A DNA stretch of 64,000 nt from the NCBI RefSeq assembly GCF_017654505.1, contig NC_054548.1, positions 37,445,545 to 37,509,544 on the forward strand, written 5' to 3'. The notes under the pieces are model-generated. The model was given only the letters and a program-made list of their open reading frames with translations. It searched no databases and was not told the origin of the DNA. This document shows positions 55,966 to 64,000 of this stretch, in pieces (positions within the stretch are counted from its first letter, which is position 1; every line of letters begins with the position of its first letter). Source of the DNA: Polyodon spathula (Eukaryota > Chordata > Actinopteri > Acipenseriformes > Polyodontidae). Position numbers and translations under genes: made by a program.

Positions 55966-56206
55966 ACAGGAGTAAGATGTGTGACAACGTACTCCCCTCG
56001 CCTGTGCATATGTTGTATTATTTTGTATTATTATTTATGTATTATATATATGACAGTGAAAAGCCCTTATTATTTGGCAGGATGAGCGAGGTGCTGTCCG
56101 CCATTATTTGTTATTGTTTTGTATTTAGAATACCTTGTGAGAATGCGTGATTGTCAGCTACTTAAATATCTGACAGTCACACAGAATTATTAAACCTGTG
56201 CAAAAT

Positions 56207-56267
56207 GTGACTGAGGGGTTAATAGGATAATTGATAGCTAGTTAATCCCTCTGTCACCACTATAAAG
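56207..56267 (+). promoter_or_regulatory. LTR-gamma U3 hairpin and TATA box
   Basis: Arms GTGACTGAGGGGTTAA and TTAATCCCTCTGTCAC pair with a T:T mismatch and one G:T. TATAAAG follows at 56261-56267. The left flank AAACCTGTGCAAAA is nearly identical to LTR-delta at 24459-24472, but the stem sequence is different. Confidence 0.65.
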
Positions 56268-56500
56268 ACCTGCAGCTTTGGTTGCAACTTGTGGAGTGTT
56301 CAAGGGCGAAGGAAAGGGAGTCAGGAGAGTAAAAAGAGAATTAATAACAATTGCTACTTGTGCTGGAGGACCAGCACGATACTTGTTTTGTCCACTGTTT
56401 GTTAGTGTCTGATTGTTTGGTCATTGTGCTGTTTGTTTTGTCAAAGTGTTTTTCGTTTGTTAAAACCTTTTATTTAACCAAAAGAAAACTGAGCGCATTT

Positions 56501-56638
56501 AGAACATAAGAACATAAGAAAGTTTACAAATGAGAGGAGGCCATTCAGCCCATCTTGCTCGTTTGGTTGTTAGTAGCTTATTAATCCCAGAATCTCATCA
56601 AGTAGCTTCTTGAAGGATCCCAGGGTGTCAGCTTCAAC
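56501..56638 (-). mobile_element. LINE-B 3' tail, 138 bp
   Basis: AGAACATAAGAACATAAG then GGAGGCCATTCAGCCCATC and the complement of the last LINE-B codons. This is a heavily 5'-truncated insertion inside LTR-gamma. Confidence 0.85.
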
Positions 56639-56957
56639 GTCTCACCATGTAATACTGCCTGTGTAGTGGATTCATTTCCTGGTCTGATGTCACCTCTCAA
56701 GCCATCCTTGTCACAGGGGACAAGAAGTGTTGTTTTCATTTAATGTAAAAATAATATTTATTTTTTTAATCTGGTGTATTTTTGTTTTATTAATGTTAAA
56801 TAAATAATATCTTAATATAGCTGAGTTGTTGTTCTACAATTCTTATGTGTAGGTCTGGGTTTAAGGTTTTTCATCAATCTCAAGGTTTTTCAGTAGAGTT
56901 CTCGCTGGTGTGACCCCTTAAGGGTTGAGATTAAATTAAATTAACCATTAAATGTAT

Positions 56958-57474
56958 TTATCTAAATGCTAGAAGTATCAGAAACAAAATTCTAGAACTT
57001 GAAGCTACTGCACTAACAGGTAACTATGATGTGATAGGTGTTACAGAAACGTGGTTGTCTGAGAGTGATGGGAACGAATATAATATTTGTGGGTATACAT
57101 TGTATTTGAAAGACAGGCGGGACAGAATAGGAGGAGGGGTAGCGCTATACATAAGAAACAGTCTTGAAGCCCAGGTGTCATTTGAAGTGTTTTTTAAAAC
57201 CCCAAAAGTAATGACTAAAGCTAAGGTTTACAATTTTAGAAAAGCAAACTATGAAGGTATGAAACAGAAACTAACAGAAGTAGATTGGAGTAAAATAGAG
57301 AAAACACCCACAGAAGAAGGATGGTTGTTCTTCAAAAATGTAGTACTAGAGGCGCAAAACAATGACATCCCTAAAGTAGACAAATCTAAATGTAAAACTA
57401 AATGGCCAAAATGGTTTAATAGATCAATTAAAAAAAAAATATTCCGTGAAAAAAGGCACTTTACAGAGCATTAA
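56958..57474 (+). pseudogene. LINE-B endonuclease start and linker, deleted between
   Basis: The N-terminal endonuclease motifs NARSIRNK, YDVIGVTETWLSE and GGGVALYIRNSLEAQ are intact. The frame then passes at about 57186 to linker sequence MTKAKVYNFRKANYEGMKQK, so the GDFN and SDH parts are missing. A frameshift after FREKRHFTEH near 57472 separates this from the RT frame. The element therefore lacks a working endonuclease. Confidence 0.8.
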
Positions 57475-57566
57475 AAAAGGACCAAAAAGAAAGTACGCAG
57501 AAAGAATACACAGAACTGCAAACGCAAGTCAAAAAGGAAGTTAGAAAGGCCAAGAGAGAAATAGAA

Positions 57567-59156
57567 ATGAACATTGCTAAGGGAGCTAAAACCAATTCCA
57601 AAATGTTTTTCCAATATTACAACAGCAAGAGAACATTCAAAGAGGAGATTAAATGTTTAAGAGATACAAATGGCAAAATCGTAGATGAAGAAAAAAAAAT
57701 AGCAAATATATTAAATGATTACTTTTCACAAGTTTTTACAAAGGAAGATACTGACAACATGCCCCACATGTCATCCAGTTCCTATCCAGTTTTAAATAAC
57801 TTTAGCATAACTGAGGCAGAAGTGTTAAAGGGACTAGGAGCTCTTAAAATAAACAAATCCCCTGGGCCGGATGAGATCCTCCCAGTAGTACTCAAAGAAA
57901 TGAAAGAAGTAATTTACAAACCGCTAACCAAGATCATGCAGCAGTCTCTTGACACAGGGGTGGTACCGACAGACTGGAAAATTGCAAACGTAATACCGAT
58001 CCACAAAAAGGGAAACAAAACTGAACCAGGTAACTACAGACCAGTAAGCCTGACTTCTATTATATGCAAACTTATGGAAACTATAATAAGATCCAAAATG
58101 GAAAATTACCTATATGGTAACAGGGTCCTGGGAGACAGTCAACATGGTTTTAGGAAAGGGAGATCGTGTCTAACTAACTTGCTTGATTTTTTTGAGGATG
58201 CAACATCGATAATGGATAATTGCAAAGCATATGACATGGTTTATTTAGATTTCCAGAAAGCTTTTGACAAAGTCCCGCACAAAAGATTAATTCTCAAACT
58301 GAACGCAGTTGGGATTCAAGGAAACACATGTACATGGATTAGGGAGTGGTTAATATGTAGAAAACAGAAAGTACTTATTAGAGGAAAAACCTCAGACTGG
58401 AGTTTGGTAACCAGTGGTGTACCACAGGGATCAATATCAGGTCCTCTGCTATTCCTAATCTACATTAATGATTTAGATTCTGGTATAGTAAGCAAACTTG
58501 TTAAATTTGCAGACGACACAAAAGTAGGAGGAGTGGCAAACACTGTTGCAGCAGCAAAGGTAATTCAAAATGATCTAGACAAGATTCAGAACTGGGCAGA
58601 CACATGGCAAATGACATTTAATAGAGAAAAGTGTAAGGTACTGCACGCAGGAAATAAAAATGTACATTATAAATATCATATGGGAGATACTGAAATTGGA
58701 AAAGGAATCTATGAAAAAGACCTAGGAGTTTTTGTTGACTCAGAAATGTCTTCATCTAGACAATGTGTGGAAGCTATAAAGAAGGCTAACAAGATGCTCG
58801 GATACATTGTGAAAAGTGTTGAATTTAAATCAAGGGAAGTAATGTTAAAACTGTACAATGCACTTGTAAGACCTCATCTTGAATACTGTGTGCAGTTCTG
58901 GTCACCTCGCTATAAAAAAGATATTGCTGCTCTAGAAAGAGTGCAAAGAAGAGCGACCAGAATTATTCCAGGCTTAAAAGGCATGTCATATGCAGACAGG
59001 CTAAAAGAATTGAATCTGTTCAGTCTTGAACAAAGAAGACTACGTGGCGACCTGATTCAAGCATTCAAAATTCTAAAAGGTATTGACAGTGTTGACCTAA
59101 GGGACTTTTTCAGCCTGAAAAAAGAAACAAGGACCAGGGGTCAAAATGGAGATTAG
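57567..59156 (+). CDS. LINE-B reverse transcriptase frame, 529 codons
   Basis: Open from ATG 57567. It starts in the linker, then has NKSPGPDEILPVVLKEM, IPIHKKGNKTEPGNYRPVSL, QHGFRKGRSCLTNLL, YLDFQKAFDKVPH (motif A, Asp about residue 227), SGVPQGSISGPLLFLIYIND (motif B) and FADD (motif C, residues 314-317). The thumb and LVRPHLEYCVQFWSPRYKKD follow. It ends early at TRGQNGD because of a frameshift near 59140; the 18336-19053 copy shows the normal end about 60 residues later. The palm domain is complete, but there is no endonuclease. The annotated start is only the first ATG of the open part. Confidence 0.85.
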   Translation: MNIAKGAKTNSKMFFQYYNSKRTFKEEIKCLRDTNGKIVDEEKKIANILNDYFSQVFTKEDTDNMPHMSSSSYPVLNNFSITEAEVLKGLGALKINKSPGPDEILPVVLKEMKEVIYKPLTKIMQQSLDTGVVPTDWKIANVIPIHKKGNKTEPGNYRPVSLTSIICKLMETIIRSKMENYLYGNRVLGDSQHGFRKGRSCLTNLLDFFEDATSIMDNCKAYDMVYLDFQKAFDKVPHKRLILKLNAVGIQGNTCTWIREWLICRKQKVLIRGKTSDWSLVTSGVPQGSISGPLLFLIYINDLDSGIVSKLVKFADDTKVGGVANTVAAAKVIQNDLDKIQNWADTWQMTFNREKCKVLHAGNKNVHYKYHMGDTEIGKGIYEKDLGVFVDSEMSSSRQCVEAIKKANKMLGYIVKSVEFKSREVMLKLYNALVRPHLEYCVQFWSPRYKKDIAALERVQRRATRIIPGLKGMSYADRLKELNLFSLEQRRLRGDLIQAFKILKGIDSVDLRDFFSLKKETRTRGQNGD

Positions 59157-59365
59157 ACAAAGGGGTATTCAAGACAGAAAATAGGAGGCACTTTTTTACA
59201 CAGAGAATTGTGAGGGTCTGGAATCAACTCCCCAGTAATGTTGTTGAAGCTGACACCCCGGGGTCCTTCAAGAAGCTGCTTGATGAGATTTTGGGATCGA
59301 GCAAGATGGGCTGAATGGCCTCCTCTCGTTTGTAAACTTTCTTATGTTCTTATGTTCTTATGACA

Positions 59366-59918
59366 TGTCTGACATCTTGAAAAAATATTTGCTGAGCCGA
59401 TAAAGAACCTTGTAGAACACCATGGTTATACAGTTCTTTAATGCCTACCCCATTAAGTACTGTACAGTATTTATCGAGATTACTCATGCCTTCAAGGTAA
59501 TGTTGCATTTTTCCGCCATGAAAATACATTTTACTTTCACAGTGTTAAAATTAGAGGGTAAGTTACTCCCAGACCCAAAATCTTATCTACAGTGGCCATT
59601 TTTAAAAGAGCTTTGAAAAAGTCTTTAAAGTTATAAGCGTAAAAAATTATAAAGATGTTAACAATGAAAAGAAAAATTACAGGTGCATTATTTAAATAGT
59701 TGTAGCAACATGTGGGGAAATATAAGGCTATATTTTTTAGAAACCTGCTATTTACCCTTTAAGCCCCTATAACACTTGCATAATATATAGAAAAATCACT
59801 TGTTCAGTTAAGTTTAGTAACTTATATCACCAATTGAATCTTATCATTAATCTGTGTATATTATATTGACTTATGTCCAATCTGATGTCATACACAGAAG
59901 GTATCGCGTCCAGTTTAA

Positions 59919-59970
<52 letters not shown>

Positions 59971-60330
59971 AGTAATGTATTATTATTGCTATTAGGTTAT
60001 TAATATTATTATATTATTATTCTATTCTCATGTGGTATTGATGATATAACATCTGGACAACAAATAAATGGCACTAGGGCCAAAACAAAAGGTCTACTAA
60101 AACACTCACAGAGACGTAAACAAACAAACGAGACAGAACAGTACGCAACATGATCATCCACCAGCACAGACACTCCAACACTAACTCAGCTAATACCAGT
60201 GTTAGTTATACATCAGTGACCACATTCCCACGTATTTTTGTAGGGAGGATTTTAACTCCCTCCCTGACACCCAATAATCCACACTCATGTGAATTGGCAG
60301 TGCTTTGGTCATGTACTGCAGACGTGTGGC
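59366..60330. other. Spacer with (ATT)n
   Basis: No gene is supported. An (ATT)n repeat lies at about 59920-59966. The sequence 60040-60300 is possibly LTR-like, as it lies downstream of the gag-like frame on the minus strand, but no TG/CA ends or TATA box could be fixed. Confidence 0.4.
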
Positions 60331-60331
60331 T

Positions 60332-60450
60332 GTGGCAATGCTGACAGTGGACAGGCTGGCTCCCTCAGACCTATAGCCAGCAGTGCCTACACTGGCAGTG
60401 GCAATGCTGACAGTGGACAGGCTGGCTCCCCGGACCTGTAGCCAGCAGTG
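60332..60450. repeat. Tandem duplication, 53-54 bp units
   Basis: GTGGCAATGCTGACAGTGG to CAGCAGTG occurs at 60332-60385 and again at 60398-60450 with few changes. It lies within the Pro/Cys/His-rich end of the gag-like frame. Confidence 0.8.
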
Positions 60451-60919
60451 GCAATATTGGCAACGGAAATGTTGGCAGCAGAAATGCTGACAGCGGTGTG
60501 GTGCACTCCGGACGTTGCGATTGTGGTGGTGATGGCAGAGACCATACTTCTCTTAGCACGGGACCCTCCTGCAGTGGCGGTGGCACTGTGTACTCTGGCA
60601 GTGATGGCGCTGGCATTGCAGGCTTGGCAGCCCCAGGAAGTGCAGGCTTAGAGTCCCCAGACAGTGCAGAATAGAGCATAAGTGGTCCCATGGGTGGTGA
60701 CGGCAGGAGCTCACCCTGGGGAAGTGAAAGTTTGAGCAGCGGGTAGTCTCCCATTGGTGGTGAAGGCAGCGGCAGTACTGACCTCAGTGCAGGGCACTCC
60801 AGCCACTGTTTTTTCTCCCCCTCAAAATAGAGGGACAGTTGATAAGGAAGTGCCCACACTCCCAGCAGGCAGGGCACCAACTTGAGACCTAGGACTGCCC
60901 CCTTTTGTGTGCTGGACAC
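60371..60919 (-). CDS. Gag-like frame with CCHC knuckle and Pro-rich tail
   Basis: A 182-codon open frame on the minus strand is rich in Pro, Leu and Ser, with repeated LPSPPMG and LPSPPQ. In another frame of the same strand, 60832-60876 reads CPACWECGHFLINCP, a CX2CX4HX4C zinc knuckle like those of LTR-retrotransposon Gag proteins; the two frames join at about 60830. The composition and knuckle suggest a decayed gag of an LTR retrotransposon. I do not recognise the family, and it may be a repeat-derived spurious frame. Confidence 0.4.
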   Translation of the reverse strand: MSSTQKGAVLGLKLVPCLLGVWALPYQLSLYFEGEKKQWLECPALRSVLPLPSPPMGDYPLLKLSLPQGELLPSPPMGPLMLYSALSGDSKPALPGAAKPAMPAPSLPEYTVPPPLQEGPVLREVWSLPSPPQSQRPECTTPLSAFLLPTFPLPILPLLATGPGSQPVHCQHCHCQCRHCWL

Positions 60920-62289
60920 TCAGTCTTATTATACACTGTGGTGGCGTGAGAACCATGTTTAATAAGAAGTGTTGGCGTGTGTATTTAACATTTCTAGAGC
61001 CCGTGTTTTTCGCAAATACAAAGGAGCACAAAATAAAACGAAATGCAACATACAAAAAGAAATAAAAAATAAAAAAAATAATTCTAAAGCAAACATAGAA
61101 TTATGTTTTTAAATTGGGAAGTTTATACAAAAATACTTTAAATAAATACTTGCAATCGTAGTTGTCAAGGCTCGCCCGTTACCATAGACACGGTCTAAAA
61201 GTAAATGGAAGCTCTGACTAGCACTTGTGCAGACATTTAGTTTGGAGCGAGTCGTTTGGGAATTAAAATTGTAATGGAATCACACTGACTGCAAATTAAT
61301 TAAGTTACTTATATTTTAACATTAAATTCAATTAGCCTAATATTGACAGCAGGGCTAGCCAGAGATTAGGTTGTTGGGTTGTTTTTACTTGTGTAGTTTC
61401 CTAGTAACTGAAGACATTGTATTGTGGAAGATGTAGTTAGTGGAAGTTTTAGGGGAGGCAGACAAGCTGTGCTGCAAAATTGCTATGAGCATTTTTTACG
61501 CATTGAACGTATTTCTGATTTTCAGGTACACAGTTTATCTTGACCGCTGGTTGTAGCAACACGTGTGGGCGGGTAACGCTGTATCTTTCGGAACCCCCTT
61601 ACTTGCTCTTTAAATCCCATTATGTGTATGAACAGCCTACATGGTGCACTAGCACTAGTCTGCCTTTGGGCCCCACCCAATACAATTATTTTTTTCCTAT
61701 TGTTTATTTTATGCATAAAATTACATGAAAAAATGGTTATATGTTACTTTTTGCCATATGAAATATTGATCAGAAGCCAAAGCAGACAAATCTCCTAAGA
61801 CGTTTAAACTTTGCCTTTAGGATGAAGCAGTTTGTTCTAATTTGACAGCATGTAGCCGTACAAGAAACACAGGAACATAACTCTCTAAAGCCTGTAAAGG
61901 TTTGCAGGATGGATTTCAAAGGCTTATAAAAGACTGACAGGGATTGGACTGTAGGAGTTAGTACAATATTTATTACAGACTCTGGTTGCAATTGAACTGT
62001 TGGCTAGTTTAGTTGTGTAGATAAAGGAGTAATAACCAATCCATCTTCTTACCTCTAATTAGCTTCATTAACATTACTGGTCCCCCTTTATTGTGCTGAT
62101 AATCTTTTGGTTCTCCACTTATTTATTTTACAAAAAAATGTAAACATGCAAATATGTCAAATAGTGTTTCATCCCGTGTGTGACCCTAAGCTAGTCGTTT
62201 AACCTTCTTTTTTCTGTCCTTATGATGAGGTGTACAACCGAGGTCCTATTGTAAGTGACTGCAGCAGTTCACCCTCTAGTCTCTAAGTC

Positions 62290-62290
<1 letters not shown>
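60920..62290. other. Spacer without supported genes
   Basis: AT-rich sequence with short ORFs only; no domain likeness or repeat structure was seen. Confidence 0.5.
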
Positions 62291-62336
<46 letters not shown>

Positions 62337-62419
62337 TTTTTTTTTTTTTTTTTTTTTTTTATTTTTTTTTTTTTTTATTTTTTTTTTTTTTTTTTTTTTT
62401 TATTTTTTTTTTTTTTTTT

Positions 62420-62495
<76 letters not shown>

Positions 62496-62601
62496 TTTGG
62501 ATAAAATCATCTGCTATTTTTTTAATTTGTTGGATTAAATAATAATAAATAATAATTTTTTTTTTTTTAATAATAATAATAATGTTTTTTATTTTTCATT
62601 T

Positions 62602-62652
<51 letters not shown>

Positions 62653-62656
62653 TAAT

Positions 62657-62693
<37 letters not shown>

Positions 62694-62812
62694 TTTTTTT
62701 TTTTTTTTAAAGTATAATTTTTTTTTTTTTTTTTTTATTTTTTTTTTTTATTTTTTTTTTTTTTGTTTATTATTATTTTTTTTTTTTTTTTTATAATATA
62801 ATAATAATAATA

Positions 62813-62848
<36 letters not shown>

Positions 62849-62850
62849 GT
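62291..62850. repeat. T-rich low-complexity tract, then (AAT)n
   Basis: About 490 bp consists almost only of T with isolated A, broken by a 50-bp complex segment at 62495-62545 (TTTGGATAAAATCATCTGC). It is followed by (AAT)n-like sequence at 62800-62850. Long frames of Phe or Lys/Leu here are composition effects. Confidence 0.9.
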
Positions 62851-63734
62851 GCTGACCAACAAATACAAACACATTATCATAATTAGTATGGCCATTTTTT
62901 TGAGTATGAGTAATACACATGTAATTTAGCTTTTACTAGTTATTTGAAAAAAATATATATAAAAAAGCATTGAATCAGTATGATTTAATTTTGTACCAGT
63001 CGTACTGGTCTCAATGTTGATCCCCAGATGCCTTACTAAGAATGTTTTTCCAACAATTCTCTGTCTATTTTTCATCAAAGCTTTATTTCATGTTTCTGAC
63101 TAGCAATGTGACATCGCTTCATTCAAAAAAGTGACTTTTTTCACAAATAAGTTTCCCTTATTTGCATGCATTAACAACAACAAATGAAAACTGCAAGTTA
63201 TTCATTCTATATTTTAGGAGTAAATAAGGGCCTTTTTAAAGTTGAAGTTATCACTGCCTCTGACCTCTTCTAAAACAGTTTCAGAGTTCACATCCAATTA
63301 TTTTGTAAAGGTTTATGCCAAGGCTGCAACTGTTGCTGTGATGGCAAATATAATTTAGTAGTAGTCTGCTCCAGTATGTTTCAGTGTCAAATGCTTTCAG
63401 TGTCCCACTTTCAGCATCCTGCCGTTCCAACATATTTCCCCACATAAATATTACATGTATGATAGATTAGGGGCAAACATTCCTCATGTGTACAAAAAAG
63501 CTAACAAAAATCAAAACGATAGCCTGACAGCTATAGAAATTAAAACAATAATGGAGGCACCGTCTTAAAAATATTACATTATACATAGGCTATCCTTTTC
63601 ATTAAAAAGTAAACTAACAAGTACAATCTAACTGAAAGCATTGGTTCAACATACTCCTGATTTATTTGTCCATCTGGGGGGGTGGGTGAAAGCAGGAAAA
63701 AATCAAAACTGCCCCGACAGAGCTAAAACAATGT
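62851..63734. other. Spacer
   Basis: AT-rich, without recognisable genes or repeats. Confidence 0.5.
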
Positions 63735-63739
63735 GAAAC

Positions 63740-63932
63740 GTCTTGAAAACTATACCAAACGATTACTCCATCTCTATAGTCTACATATGAAAAAAACATT
63801 ATAGAGTTTTGTTATTTTTTTCAGAGAATGGACTAAGACAAAACTTCGAAACGTCTTGAACTATACCAGACAATTACAAAATGAATGTGTTGACTATAGA
63901 GACAGAGTAATCATGTGGTTAGTTTTCAAGAC
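63740..63932. repeat. Inverted repeat with internal direct repeat
   Basis: Arm 63740-63781 (GTCTTGAAAACTATACC...CTCTATAGTC) pairs with arm 63892-63932 (GACTATAGAGACAGAG...GTTTTCAAGAC), about 42 bp with a few mismatches. A direct copy of the left arm start, GAAACGTCTTGAACTATACC, lies at 63848-63877. No coding capacity. Confidence 0.8.
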
Positions 63933-64000
63933 ATATTATTTAAGATGTTTTGCATCGTTTTAGCGCCCCGTCCAGGAAGTTTGTATAGGTCTGGCTTTGA

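Larger units (their letters stand above)
55980..56715 (+). mobile_element. Solo LTR-gamma with LINE-B tail inserted
   Basis: Ends TGTGACAACGTACTCCCC...CATCCTTGTCACA. U3 has the hairpin 56207-56257 and a TATA box CTATAAAGACC at 56259. CTGCAGCTTTGG follows. A TTTATTTAACC stretch near 56470 and the end block CTGGTCTGATGTCACCTCTC lie downstream. The hairpin flanks AACCTGTGCAAAA and GTGTTCAAG are shared with LTR-delta. A 138-bp LINE-B 3' tail sits at 56501-56638. No clear target duplication. Confidence 0.6.
56940..59362 (+). mobile_element. LINE-B, longest copy
   Basis: It contains the start of the APE endonuclease (YLNARSIRNKILELE from 56958), a 529-codon RT frame (57567-59156), a frameshifted C-terminus, and the 3' end GGCCTCCTCTCGTTTGTAAAC followed by three TTCTTATG units (59339-59362). 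The RT and octamer tail fit the CR1 superfamily, whose classic tail is (ATTCTRTG)n. The copy is 2.4 kb; part of the endonuclease is deleted. Confidence 0.85.

Noticed and set aside
62255..62542. 95-residue frame made almost only of Phe
   Set aside because: It is a reading of the T-rich tract and has no gene signals.
1..64000. Host protein genes, tRNA or rRNA genes
   Set aside because: I looked for conserved exons with splice sites and for RNA gene cores, and found nothing beyond transposon genes.

Overview
The window looks like nuclear DNA of a vertebrate, most likely a ray-finned fish. It has AT-rich spacer, long (AT)n, (TC)n and (AAT)n microsatellites, and a dense mixture of LINEs, Tc1, hAT, piggyBac and Penelope-like elements with no bacterial-type operons. 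The CR1-like LINE with a (TTCTTATG)n tail and the Tx1-like LINEs bounded by (TC)n make me suspect an early-branching ray-finned fish such as a sturgeon relative; that is inference only. I found no host protein-coding gene, tRNA or rRNA that I can defend. Nearly all coding sequence is transposon-derived and broken.

Working names: LINE-A (SGNH-esterase, APE endonuclease and RT; always on the minus strand here); LINE-B (CR1-like, (TTCTTATG)n tail); LINE-C (L1/Tx1-like, next to (TC)n); LINE-D (RT family often annotated R2-like in fish); LTR-alpha to LTR-eta (solo LTRs starting TGT.. and mostly ending ..CACA).

Layout. 0-6.3 kb: LTR end, Tc1 end, and a LINE-A copy broken by solo LTRs. 6.4-8.8 kb: decayed hAT gene with a BED-finger exon. 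10.4-14.6 kb: LINE-C copy split by a piggyBac element at TTAA. 15.3-20.7 kb: second LINE-A copy, split by two LTRs and by a palindromic Harbinger-like MITE that itself carries a LINE-B. 20.7-21.4 kb: a 70-bp (TC)n between back-to-back LINE-A and LINE-C. 21.4-25.9 kb: Penelope-like RT split by a hAT element (8-bp duplication) and then by LINE-B > LTR-delta > LTR-epsilon. 26.0-28.4 kb: two Tc1 elements lying in (AT)n. 28.4-41.8 kb: a head-to-tail array of four LINE-C units, each junction a (TC)n. 41.8-50.8 kb: mainly spacer with microsatellites and one LTR. 50.9-52.6 kb: Tc1 element carrying an LTR piece. 52.6-54.8 kb: LINE-D. 55.7-59.4 kb: hAT exon piece, LTR-gamma with a LINE-B tail inside, and the longest LINE-B with a 529-codon RT frame. 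60.3-60.9 kb: gag-like frame with a zinc knuckle. The end is low-complexity T-rich sequence and an inverted repeat.

Two observations stand out. (1) The LINE-C tandem array is built through (TC)n junctions, consistent with microsatellite-directed insertion. (2) Five LTR families carry a hairpin directly upstream of a TATA-like box. Stem sequences differ between families while pairing is kept, which suggests a conserved structural module in U3.
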